From the NCBI GenBank assembly GCA_965205405.1, contig OZ242169.1, forward strand, positions 868,001 through 932,000: a stretch of DNA of 64,000 nt, read 5' to 3'. A model generated the notes under the pieces. That model was not told where the DNA came from. It searched no databases and worked only from the letters and a program-made list of their open reading frames with translations. Position 1 is the stretch's first letter. Every line of letters starts with the position of its first letter. Position numbers and translations under genes: made by a program. The stretch is from JAAXHV01 sp965205405. GTDB lineage: Bacteria; Pseudomonadota; Gammaproteobacteria; Eutrophobiales; Eutrophobiaceae. Of the stretch, positions 23,474 through 31,303 are shown piece by piece.

Positions 23474-24262
23474 TCACTTTAACCACGCCGGTTTGCGCTT
23501 CTCCAGGAAGGCGGACAGGCCTTCTTTGCCTTCTTCCGATGCGCGTATGTCGGCGATGCCCTCGCTGGTCTGTTGCAGGAGTTCCCGGGTTACCTGTTTG
23601 CCAGCTACGTCAAACACCAGTTGTTTTGCCGCTTTCACGGCTTCGGGACTGTTGGCCAGTATGAGATCGATGGCCTTTTCCACGGCCTCATCCAATTTGG
23701 ATTCATCCATGACCCCGGATACCAGGCCGATTTCCAGCGCCTTGTTAGCGTCAAAGCGCTCTGCCGTCAGGAAATAGCGGCGCGCCTGTTTTTCGCCTAT
23801 CGCGCGTATCACGTAGGGGCTGATCGTGGCCGGGATCAGGCCGAGTTTTACTTCACTGAACGCAAACACGGCATTGGCGGCGGCAAGAGCTATGTCACAG
23901 CACGACACCAGGCCGCAACCACCCCCCATGGCCGCGCCTTGCACCCTGGCAATGGTAGGGACAGGGAGAAAGTTAAGCTTGTAAAGCAATTCAGCCAGGG
24001 CATTCGCATCACGGACATTTTCGGCGCGTGTGTACCCGGCCATACGTTTCATCCAGTCCAGGTCTGCGCCTGCGGAGAAATTTCTGCCGCTGGACCGCAA
24101 TATCATCAGTCTGCACTGGTCGTCTTTGCGGATATCGTCCAGGGCGGCGCTCAATTCCGCAATAAAATCCTCATTAAAGGCATTGTGTTTATCGGGGCGG
24201 TTCAACGTAATTGTTGCCGTATTCCGAGCATCGGTTGTATATGTGATATATGTGTAGGACAT
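23474..24262 (-). CDS. liuC: Methylglutaconyl-CoA hydratase
   Basis: A 262-residue crotonase-fold enzyme that hydrates 3-methylglutaconyl-CoA to HMG-CoA. Seen: TITLNRPDKHNAFNEDFI, the CoA loop NFSAGADLDWMKRM, GAAMGGGCGLVSCCDIALA and EVKLGLIPATISPYV with the second catalytic Glu region. The DWMKRM and ATISPYV words are typical of the AUH/LiuC branch. Position between liuB and liuD in the liu cluster supports this over a general enoyl-CoA hydratase. Confidence 0.92.
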   Translation of the reverse strand: MSYTYITYTTDARNTATITLNRPDKHNAFNEDFIAELSAALDDIRKDDQCRLMILRSSGRNFSAGADLDWMKRMAGYTRAENVRDANALAELLYKLNFLPVPTIARVQGAAMGGGCGLVSCCDIALAAANAVFAFSEVKLGLIPATISPYVIRAIGEKQARRYFLTAERFDANKALEIGLVSGVMDESKLDEAVEKAIDLILANSPEAVKAAKQLVFDVAGKQVTRELLQQTSEGIADIRASEEGKEGLSAFLEKRKPAWLK

Positions 24263-24285
24263 GGTGCTTATAAGTTTAAGAAAGC

Positions 24286-24313
24286 TCTGGACAAGTCCAT
24301 CCTGGACTTGTCA
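24286..24313. repeat. Small hairpin between liuB and liuC
   Basis: CTGGACAAGTCCA and TGGACTTGTCAG pair (one bulge) around a 3-base loop in the 70-base gap between liuB and liuC. No T-run follows. It may tune mRNA stability between the two genes or be a short repeat. Confidence 0.4.
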
Positions 24314-24332
24314 GATGTTCCTATAATAAAAG

Positions 24333-25940
24333 TTACATGCGAAATAAGCCAAACCGGGTCTGTTCTATGGGCGCATTCAAGGCGGCTGAGATACTGAGCC
24401 CCAGTACCCGGCGCGTATCCCGGGGCGCGATAATCCCGTCGTCCCACAGACGGGCGCTTGCATAATATGGATGTCCCTGGGTTTCATATTGTTCCCGTAT
24501 CGGCGCTTTAAACGCTTCCTGTTCCGTTTCCGGCCAGCCCTCGCCTTTCGCCTCCAGGTTATCCAGCCTCACCTGCGCCAGAACATTGGCTGCCTGTTCA
24601 CCGCCCATAACGGATATACGGGCATTGGGCCACATCCACAGGAAGCGTGGATTGTACGCGCGGCCGCACATGCCATAGTTCCCGGCGCCGAAACTACCGC
24701 CGATAATCACGGTAAATTTGGGTACCGAGGTGGTGGCGACCGCAGTGACCATCTTGGCGCCGTCCTTGGCAATGCCGCCGGCCTCGTATTTTTGTCCCAC
24801 CATGAAACCTGTGATGTTTTGCAGGAACACCAGGGGGATGTGTCTTTGGCTGCATAATTCGATGAAATGTGCGCCTTTCAGGGCCGATTCGGAGAATAAA
24901 ATACCGTTATTGGCAACAATACCCACCGGGTAGCCGTAAATATGGGCAAAACCACAAACGAGCGTGGCGCCATACAAAGGTTTGAACTCGGCAAATTCGC
25001 TGCCGTCCACGATTCGGGCAATGACTTCACGTACGTCAAAAGGTTTGCGCGTGTCCGGTGGGACCACACCGTCAATCTCATCGACTGCATAGTCCGGTTC
25101 AACTGCTTCCCTGGTCTCCAAGCCGATGAGCTTACGGGTATTGAAGTGGACAACGGACCGCCGCGCCAACTCCAGGGCATGCTGATCGTTCAAAGCGTAG
25201 TGGTCCGTCACACCAGACTGGCGTGAATGCACGTCCGCGCCACCCAGTTCTTCCGCACTGACCACCTCGCCTGTCGCCGCCTTGACCAGGGGCGGGCCGG
25301 CGAGAAATATCGTTCCCTGATTCCTGACTATGATGCTTTCATCGGACATGGCCGGCACATAAGCGCCGCCTGCCGTACAGGAACCCATGACAACGGCAAG
25401 TTGCGGTATACCCCTGGCCGACATACTGGCCTGGTTGTAAAAGATGCGGCCGAAGTGGTCCCTGTCCGGGAAGACTTCATCCTGTTTCGGTAGAAATGCA
25501 CCGCCTGAATCCACCAGGTAGATACAGGGCAAGTGGTTCATCCCGGCGATTTCCTGGGCGCGCAGGTGTTTTTTCACTGTCAGCGGGTAGTAGGTTCCGC
25601 CTTTGACCGTAGCGTCGTTAGCCACGATCATACATTCACGGCCGGCTACGCGACCGACGCCGGTAATAATACCGGCAGCCGGGACGTCATCATCGTAAAT
25701 ACCCCAGGCGGCCAGTTGTGACAGTTCCAGGAATGGCGTTCCCGGGTCACACAGTTGTTTGATTCGATCCCGGGGTAGCAGTTTTCCACGGGAGAGATGC
25801 TTCTCCCGGGCTTTTTCGCCACCACCCCGTGCAATAATACTGACCTTGTCATTCAGCTCGTTGACCAGGGACTGCATAGCCGCGGCGTTGATTTTAAACT
25901 CGCCGGAGTCGGGTTTAATCGTAGTTTTTATAATAGTCAT
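24333..25940 (-). CDS. liuB: Methylcrotonoyl-CoA carboxylase, carboxyltransferase beta subunit
   Basis: A 535-residue acyl-CoA carboxyltransferase that moves the carboxyl group from biotin to 3-methylcrotonyl-CoA. Seen: REKHLSRGKLLPRDRIKQL, GSCTAGGAYVPAMSDESI in the N-terminal half, and FLQNITGFMVGQKYEAGGIA plus GGSFGAGNYGMCGRAYNPRF in the C-terminal half. The QNITGFMVG and NYGMCGRA words mark the methylcrotonyl/geranyl-CoA branch. It works with the alpha subunit encoded by liuD. A CACAGAG element separates it from liuA. Confidence 0.94.
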   Translation of the reverse strand: MTIIKTTIKPDSGEFKINAAAMQSLVNELNDKVSIIARGGGEKAREKHLSRGKLLPRDRIKQLCDPGTPFLELSQLAAWGIYDDDVPAAGIITGVGRVAGRECMIVANDATVKGGTYYPLTVKKHLRAQEIAGMNHLPCIYLVDSGGAFLPKQDEVFPDRDHFGRIFYNQASMSARGIPQLAVVMGSCTAGGAYVPAMSDESIIVRNQGTIFLAGPPLVKAATGEVVSAEELGGADVHSRQSGVTDHYALNDQHALELARRSVVHFNTRKLIGLETREAVEPDYAVDEIDGVVPPDTRKPFDVREVIARIVDGSEFAEFKPLYGATLVCGFAHIYGYPVGIVANNGILFSESALKGAHFIELCSQRHIPLVFLQNITGFMVGQKYEAGGIAKDGAKMVTAVATTSVPKFTVIIGGSFGAGNYGMCGRAYNPRFLWMWPNARISVMGGEQAANVLAQVRLDNLEAKGEGWPETEQEAFKAPIREQYETQGHPYYASARLWDDGIIAPRDTRRVLGLSISAALNAPIEQTRFGLFRM

Positions 25941-25953
25941 AAATTATTATTCA

Positions 25954-26093
25954 GCCACAGAGAACACAGAGAAAAACAAATCAGTCACATAGAGTCAGAG
26001 CCATTTAAACTCGTCGCCTCATTCCAAATACCTCAGTCTTCATTCCGATATTCAATGTGTTAAAAATTTATATAACTCTGTGGCCTCTGTGGC
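25954..26093. repeat. CACAGAG inverted repeat element, copy 3
   Basis: Left arm GCCACAGAGAACACAGAG... (25954-25975) and a shorter right arm ACTCTGTGGCCTCTGTGGCC (26074-26093). It lies between liuA and liuB, the second such insertion inside the liu operon. Confidence 0.78.
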
Positions 26094-26102
26094 CAATTTA
26101 AA

Positions 26103-27275
26103 TCAAGCCGATTCTTCAAAGAGCTCCCGGCCGATGAGCATGCGCCTGATATCACTTGTGCCGGCGCCGATTTCATACAGTTTTGCATCGCGCAGCAGGC
26201 GGCCGGTGGGGAACTCGTTGATGTAGCCGTTACCACCCAGGGCGCTGATTGCTTCCAGGGCCATCCAGGTGGCTTTTTCGCTCGCGTAAAGAATCGCACC
26301 GGCGGCGTCTTTGCGGGTAGTCTCGTTGCGGTCACAAGCCCTGGCAACGGCGTAGACGTAGGCGCGACAGGCGTTCATGGTGGTATACATATCCGCGATT
26401 TTCCCCTGCATGAGTTGAAATTCACCGATTGGCCGATTGAATTGTTTGCGTTCGTGAATATAGGGGATAACCACGTCCATACAGGCCTGCATAATGCCCA
26501 GAGAGCCGCCCGCCAGTACCGTCCTTTCGTAATCAAGACCGCTCATCAGCACCTTGACACCCTCGTTGACTTTGCCCAGCACGTTTTCTTGCGGGACTTC
26601 ACAATCCTCGAACACCAGTTCACAGGTGTTGGAACCTCGCATCCCCAACTTATCCAGCTTCTGTGCCGTAGAAAAACCCTTAAAGCCGTTTTCGACGATA
26701 AACGCGGTGATGCCCCGCGGCCCCGCCTTGATATCCGTCTTTGCATAAACAACCAGCGTTTGTGCCTCAGGCCCGTTGGTGATCCACATCTTGTTGCCGT
26801 TTAAAACGTACCTGTCACCTTTCTTATCCGCCCGTAACTTCATGCCGACCACGTCGGAACCGGCGCCAACCTCGGACATGGCCAGGGCCCCGGCATGTTC
26901 ACCACTGATTAGTCCGGGCAGGTATTCCCGTTTTTGTTGTTCATTGCCTTTGCGTCTTATCTGGTTGACACAAAGATTGGAATGGGCGCCGTAAGACAAC
27001 CCGACAGATGCTGAGGCACGGCTGATTTCTTCCATGGCTACCACGTGTTCCAGGTAACCCATGCCGGCGCCACCGTATTCCTCTTCAACGGTGATACCCA
27101 GCAATCCCATATCGCCCAACTTTCGCCACATCTCCGGGGGAAATTCGTTGATCTTGTCTATTTCGGCTGCCAGGGGGGCGATTTCCGTTTGGGCAAAGTC
27201 GTACACGGCCTCACGCAGCAGGTCCGCGGTTTCACCCAGCTCAAAATTCAGACAGGGGTAGGAGGAATAACTCAT
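26103..27275 (-). CDS. liuA: Isovaleryl-CoA dehydrogenase
   Basis: A 390-residue FAD acyl-CoA dehydrogenase, first dedicated step of leucine/isovalerate oxidation; electrons pass to electron-transfer flavoprotein. Seen: MSEVGAGSDVVGMKLRAD, KMWITNGPEA, and GLDYERTVLAGGSLGIMQA near residue 245. That Glu sits where isovaleryl-CoA dehydrogenase places its catalytic base, unlike most acyl-CoA dehydrogenases, which have it about 120 residues later. ALGGNGYINEFPTGRLLRDAK is intact. A LiuR-type palindrome lies between it and liuR. Confidence 0.94.
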   Translation of the reverse strand: MSYSSYPCLNFELGETADLLREAVYDFAQTEIAPLAAEIDKINEFPPEMWRKLGDMGLLGITVEEEYGGAGMGYLEHVVAMEEISRASASVGLSYGAHSNLCVNQIRRKGNEQQKREYLPGLISGEHAGALAMSEVGAGSDVVGMKLRADKKGDRYVLNGNKMWITNGPEAQTLVVYAKTDIKAGPRGITAFIVENGFKGFSTAQKLDKLGMRGSNTCELVFEDCEVPQENVLGKVNEGVKVLMSGLDYERTVLAGGSLGIMQACMDVVIPYIHERKQFNRPIGEFQLMQGKIADMYTTMNACRAYVYAVARACDRNETTRKDAAGAILYASEKATWMALEAISALGGNGYINEFPTGRLLRDAKLYEIGAGTSDIRRMLIGRELFEESA

Positions 27276-27289
27276 AACAACTCTCTCAA

Positions 27290-27307
27290 TATTACGTTAA
27301 CGTTACT
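27290..27307. promoter_or_regulatory. LiuR-type operator between liuR and liuA
   Basis: TATTACGTTAACGTTACT contains the palindromic core ACGTTAACGT shared with the site at 27729-27744. It is 15 bases from the liuA start. MerR-family LiuR is known to bind such a core before liu genes, so a second internal control point is likely. Confidence 0.65.
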
Positions 27308-27322
27308 ATCAGCAGGATTATC

Positions 27323-27709
27323 TCAGGCCTGGGCCACATTTTTCAACAGTTTCTCCAGGCACTTCCGCTCCACTTCATCCATCAGCTTCAGGGTAGCTTC
27401 CATATCTTCCATTTTTTCCAGCAAAGCGCTCCTGTGCTCGGTTATCTTTTGACATAAACGCAGCAGTTGATGGCTGTCATTCGATTGTGAAGGATCATAC
27501 ATCTCTATGATTTCTTTGCATTCTTCCAGAGAAAACCCCAGTCTCTTGCCGCGTAAGGTCAGCAATAACCGGGTTTTGTCCCGTTCCGAATAGATGCGGG
27601 TCTGACCCCGCCTGCCCGGCGACAGCAGGCCCTTATCCTCGTAGAACCGCAATGCTCTGGCACTAATGCCAAATTGTTCTGCAAGGTATTTTATGGAATA
27701 TTCTGGCAT
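27323..27709 (-). CDS. liuR: MerR-family regulator of leucine/isovalerate use
   Basis: A 128-residue MerR regulator. The winged helix-turn-helix is at residues about 4-70 (YSIKYLAEQFGISARALRFYEDKGLLSPGRRGQ) and is followed by a long coiled-coil dimer helix (about 80-125). I start at the ATG at 27709; a TTG one codon earlier is possible. It is the first gene before liuA and carries palindromes on both sides, so it should control itself and liuABCD, probably sensing a leucine-pathway intermediate. Confidence 0.9.
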   Translation of the reverse strand: MPEYSIKYLAEQFGISARALRFYEDKGLLSPGRRGQTRIYSERDKTRLLLTLRGKRLGFSLEECKEIIEMYDPSQSNDSHQLLRLCQKITEHRSALLEKMEDMEATLKLMDEVERKCLEKLLKNVAQA

Positions 27710-27728
27710 CAATCAATCCTGACTGTAA

Positions 27729-27744
27729 TTGACGTTAACGTAAA
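27729..27744. promoter_or_regulatory. LiuR-type operator upstream of liuR
   Basis: TTGACGTTAACGTAAA includes the perfect core ACGTTAACGT, 20 bases upstream of the liuR start. The following GTAAACTATAG repeats part of the palindrome found at 4692 and 6879. Confidence 0.65.
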
Positions 27745-27818
27745 CTATAGTCATATAATTTAAAAAGATCAAGCCGCGTCTCTGTGAATCAACTATTCCC
27801 ACTAACTGTGTCGGATAA

Positions 27819-27915
27819 GGGCTTTAGTGGCTGTTTTTCCGCGACTAGCGCCAGGGATGAGCGCGGGACCGGGCCAGGGATGGCCCACGGAGCGGCAAAA
27901 CAGCCACTAAAGCCC
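27819..27915. repeat. 19-base inverted repeat in a 317-base gap
   Basis: GGGCTTTAGTGGCTGTTTT (27819-27837) is perfectly inverted at 27897-27915, around a GC-rich centre that holds GGGCCAGGGATGGCCC. It is the main content of the 27710-28026 gap, along with the LiuR site. Beyond it (27916-28026) I see only a plain leader to the TrpB-like gene. The style is that of intergenic palindromic repeats; no second copy lies in the window. Confidence 0.7.
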
Positions 27916-28026
27916 GGTTGCCGGAAATTAGCGGGAGCTGCTGCCGGTAGCTTATATGGCTTGCCTTCTGTGCTGCCTGTGACACACTACGCATTTTGAA
28001 TAATGACTACATAAGGCAGACAGGAC

Positions 28027-29397
28027 ATGACTGACTCGACCAAGTATCTGTTACAGGAAACCGATATACCCACAAGCTGGTATAACATCGTCGCTGATTT
28101 GCCCGAACCGCCACCGCCGGTATTGCATCCGGGAACGGGGCAACCCATCACGCCGGATGATCTTGCCCCGCTGTTCCCGATGGCAGTGATAGAGCAGGAG
28201 GTCAGCGCAGAGCGCTATATCGATATACCGACTCCGGTGAGGGATATTCTCAAGCAGTGGCGGCCAACGCCCCTGTACAGGGCGCGGCGACTGGAACAGG
28301 CTCTGGATACCCCGGCGCGTATCTATTACAAGTATGAAGGTGTGAGTCCGGCCGGGTCTCACAAACCCAATACCGCCGTGGCCCAGGCGTTTTACTCGAA
28401 ACAGGAAGGGGTAAAACGTATTACCACGGAAACAGGCGCCGGTCAGTGGGGGTCTGCAATGGCGTTCGCCGGCGCATTTTTTGACCTTGAGATCGAGGTC
28501 TACATGGTGAAGGTGAGTTTTCAGCAAAAACCCTATCGCCGCGCTTTCATGGAAAGTTTCGGCGCCACCTGTATCGCCAGCCCCAGCGATACCACTGCCG
28601 CGGGCCGCGCCGCGCTGGCAGAAAATCCCGACAGCACCGGCAGTCTCGGCATTGCGATCAGCGAGGCAGTGGAATTGGCCGTGCAGAGAGACGACACCCG
28701 TTATGCCCTTGGCAGCGTGTTGAATCATGTTTTACTGCACCAGACGGTCATCGGCCAGGAGACCATGAAACAGATGGATATGGCCTCAGACTATCCTGAT
28801 ATCATCATTGGTTGTACCGGCGGGGGCAGCAATTTTGCCGGTATTGCGTTTCCCTTTCTCGGCGAGAAATTGCGCGGCGGACAGGACGTGGACATCATCG
28901 CAGTTGAGCCGGCCAATTGTCCGACCCTGTCCAAGGGTAAATATGCTTATGACTTCGGCGACACGGGGCACCTGACTCCGCTGGTCAAAATGCACACTTT
29001 GGGGTCTAAATTTGTTCCACCGGGGTTTCATGCGGGCGGCCTGCGCTATCACGGCATGGCGCCGCTGGTCAGCCAGGTGACGGAGTTGGGCTATGTGCGC
29101 CCGCGCGCCTATCCGCAGTTGGCGTGTTTTGAGGCCGGCATTCAATTCGCCAAAGCCGAGGGGATCATCCCGGCGCCGGAGGCGAACCATGCCATTGCGG
29201 CCGCTATCGAAGAAGCAAAAAAATGCCGGGAGGAAGGCAGCAGCAAGACAATTTTATTCAACCTGAGCGGCCACGGACATTTCGATATGCAAGCCTACCA
29301 GGATTATTTCGCCGGCAAGTTGTACGACCAGGATTATTCCGAGGAGGAACTCGCCATGGCACTGTCCGGTTTACCCTCTGTTGCAGCCGTGGGTTGA
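28027..29397 (+). CDS. TrpB2-type tryptophan synthase beta-like PLP enzyme
   Basis: A 456-residue member of the TrpB2 group, longer than ordinary TrpB (about 400). Seen: RPTPLYRARRLEQAL, the PLP lysine in GVSPAGSHKPNTAVAQAFY near residue 115, TETGAGQWGSAMAFAG and the phosphate-binding GCTGGGSNFAGIAFPF. It should join indole and serine to tryptophan, or act on a related beta-replacement. No trpA or other trp gene is close, which fits TrpB2 acting as a stand-alone indole salvage enzyme. Neighbours on the other strand are the amine dehydrogenase genes. Confidence 0.92.
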   Translation: MTDSTKYLLQETDIPTSWYNIVADLPEPPPPVLHPGTGQPITPDDLAPLFPMAVIEQEVSAERYIDIPTPVRDILKQWRPTPLYRARRLEQALDTPARIYYKYEGVSPAGSHKPNTAVAQAFYSKQEGVKRITTETGAGQWGSAMAFAGAFFDLEIEVYMVKVSFQQKPYRRAFMESFGATCIASPSDTTAAGRAALAENPDSTGSLGIAISEAVELAVQRDDTRYALGSVLNHVLLHQTVIGQETMKQMDMASDYPDIIIGCTGGGSNFAGIAFPFLGEKLRGGQDVDIIAVEPANCPTLSKGKYAYDFGDTGHLTPLVKMHTLGSKFVPPGFHAGGLRYHGMAPLVSQVTELGYVRPRAYPQLACFEAGIQFAKAEGIIPAPEANHAIAAAIEEAKKCREEGSSKTILFNLSGHGHFDMQAYQDYFAGKLYDQDYSEEELAMALSGLPSVAAVG

Positions 29398-29433
29398 GAT
29401 ATAGCAGTTCCCGGTTGAGATACGTCGTTACTT

Positions 29434-29991
29434 CTACTTTTCGGTGGCGACACCGAGGATAATAGCTGTCGTGCAGTGGTAAATCGTGCTGTCCTCCGTG
29501 CCTACGCACCAGTTGATATCATTATTGGAAAATGCGCGATAAGGGGGGACATCCCCCAGGTTGTTATTGCACAGGCAACGACTGCAACTGGTTTTACCGC
29601 AGCAATCGTTATAGGAGATGATGTAGTTCAGATCATCCGCGGGATTTTTGCAGGTGCCAATCCAGGTCATGGCGGACATCGCCGTGCCCGGAGGACAGGA
29701 TACGTGGGTGCCGCCGCAGCAACTACAGAGAAAACCGTCAACCGCACAGTAGCGCCAATAATCGCAGGAAGCCGGATCGCCGGGGTCTGTGGCGGAGTTG
29801 CCGCTGGTCTGTGGGGCTACTCCGTGATAACCACTGCCGCCGCCGTCGCCTGCTGCCCGGGCTACCGGCAATAACGGCACTGCGGCGCCACCGGCCAGCG
29901 CCAGTCCTATCTTCTTTAACAGATGACGGCGTGACGTGTTTTTCGCCACCCGTCGGGAAAACCGTTCAGTGATTTTATCCAGCCAAATCAT
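29434..29991 (-). CDS. mauA: TTQ amine dehydrogenase light chain (methylamine/aralkylamine dehydrogenase)
   Basis: A 185-residue periplasmic subunit with a long twin-arginine-like leader (TSRRHLLKKIGLALAGG, about residues 20-46). The mature part matches the cysteine-rich light chain whose two tryptophans become tryptophan tryptophylquinone. Aligned to the Paracoccus protein from memory with a fixed offset of 53: Trp110 = Trp57 (MTWIGTC), Trp161 = Trp108 (NDINWC), Asp85 = Asp32 and Asp129 = Asp76, all conserved. Two extra cysteines (92 and 136) would allow one more disulfide; this and the DYWRYCAVDG region look like aralkylamine dehydrogenase. It follows mauB by 52 bases. The enzyme oxidises primary amines to aldehydes and ammonia. 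Confidence 0.93.
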   Translation of the reverse strand: MIWLDKITERFSRRVAKNTSRRHLLKKIGLALAGGAAVPLLPVARAAGDGGGSGYHGVAPQTSGNSATDPGDPASCDYWRYCAVDGFLCSCCGGTHVSCPPGTAMSAMTWIGTCKNPADDLNYIISYNDCCGKTSCSRCLCNNNLGDVPPYRAFSNNDINWCVGTEDSTIYHCTTAIILGVATEK

Positions 29992-30043
29992 TTAACTTGC
30001 TCCTTCTTAAAACTGAATGCCGGCACACGGGCCGGGTCTTTCA

Positions 30044-31192
30044 TTATCTTGACGCATGAATAATCATCGGCATCTCAAAGGCCCGGCCGCCAATGAGGCG
30101 GAGCCACTCGCCACTGTCCGCGGCATAAACGTCCAGCTCCATATTACCGTTAGTCACGACCAGGTAAGGTTGTTCGCCTTGAGTCACTTCTATCGAAACA
30201 CCCCATTCTTTCAGGGTTATACGGTTAAGGCGTTGCCTTGATTCGATGCCGTAGACCCAGACCTCACTACCACCGCCCTTATGGGAGCCATCCGTCCCAT
30301 CGGGGTGCATAAGCACGAAAAGCCTGTGGCTTGATGCATGGGCAGTAGCAATTTGCCATCCACCCGGGCGCCAGTTTTCCATCTTGTCCTGCTCCTGCAG
30401 CAGGGACCAGCCTGGCGCTATCTCAGGGCTTGCTGCGGTCATATCAACCGGCTGTACCATGCCCTTGAAAGAAGGAAAATAGTACACCCCGGCAATGACC
30501 GCCGGCTTGGCAAAAATCGGGTCGGTGTCTGTGTCAAAAAAGGCCCCGGTGCGTTCCTGTTTTTTGACCTGACCGTTCTCGTCCAGGTGGGAGACCAGCA
30601 TGGTATTATCTCCACACAGGCTACCGAAGCTATGTTGTTTCGATGGGTAGATCATGGTGCAGCCGGCTATGGAGACCTCCGCCAGGACTTCGCGTTTCTC
30701 AATATCGACAACGCTGACGGAGGCGGCCGGAGTAAAATTGTACAGCAGCAGGAATTTTTCGTTATCCAGAAACTGTAGCGTGTTTTTGTGGGTAACGATC
30801 ATCCCGCGCTTGGCCCCGGGCAAAACGATCTCATCGATAGGGGCTAGACTGACCTTGTCATAGATGGTGATCAAGTCCGTTCTCTCGCCTCGCAAGCGTC
30901 TGGAGTGTATTGATTCCGCTACGTACAGTTCCGCCCGGCTTGACGCGGCAAGAAAGGACGGAAAATGGGACGAGGGAATGGAACCCTTGTAATTACGGTT
31001 TTCTGCCGCCACGTCCACCACGATCACCTTGGCGTCGTTAAGCGCGTAAAAGTTGGTGTCGTGGGCATACACCCAGGTATCGGGATAGCTTGCCGGCAGG
31101 GTTTCTACATTGGGAATCGTATCCACCGGCAATTCAGCCAATGATGACATGCAGCTTAAAATGAGCACCAGGCCGAATACGGCGCGTTTCAT
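30044..31192 (-). CDS. mauB: TTQ amine dehydrogenase heavy chain
   Basis: A 382-residue protein with a cleavable signal peptide (MKRAVFGLVLILSCMSSLAE) and a seven-bladed beta-propeller of the methylamine dehydrogenase heavy-chain family. Seen: YAHDTNFYALNDAKVIVVD, IPSSHFPSFLAASSRAELYVAE (in the strands around the entry of the active site), LCGDNTMLVSHLDENGQ and the HPDGTDGSHKGGGSEVWVYG segment typical of the family. The frame continues 17 codons upstream, but Met at 31192 begins a clean signal peptide. It pairs with MauA as an A2B2 enzyme in the periplasm, passing electrons to a copper protein or cytochrome. The TonB-dependent receptor gene lies 111 bases upstream on the same strand. Confidence 0.92.
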   Translation of the reverse strand: MKRAVFGLVLILSCMSSLAELPVDTIPNVETLPASYPDTWVYAHDTNFYALNDAKVIVVDVAAENRNYKGSIPSSHFPSFLAASSRAELYVAESIHSRRLRGERTDLITIYDKVSLAPIDEIVLPGAKRGMIVTHKNTLQFLDNEKFLLLYNFTPAASVSVVDIEKREVLAEVSIAGCTMIYPSKQHSFGSLCGDNTMLVSHLDENGQVKKQERTGAFFDTDTDPIFAKPAVIAGVYYFPSFKGMVQPVDMTAASPEIAPGWSLLQEQDKMENWRPGGWQIATAHASSHRLFVLMHPDGTDGSHKGGGSEVWVYGIESRQRLNRITLKEWGVSIEVTQGEQPYLVVTNGNMELDVYAADSGEWLRLIGGRAFEMPMIIHASR

Positions 31193-31303
31193 ATCAGTCT
31201 CCGATTTAATCCGAATTTTACAACTCCATACATATCCCCGCAACTGGGGTCATTCCATGACAACAACAGCCGTTGAGCCAGCCTGCGCCAGAATGACGAT
31301 CCC

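Noticed and set aside
24286..24313. Hairpin between liuB and liuC as a terminator
   Set aside because: No T-run follows and the genes belong to one pathway, so read-through is expected.
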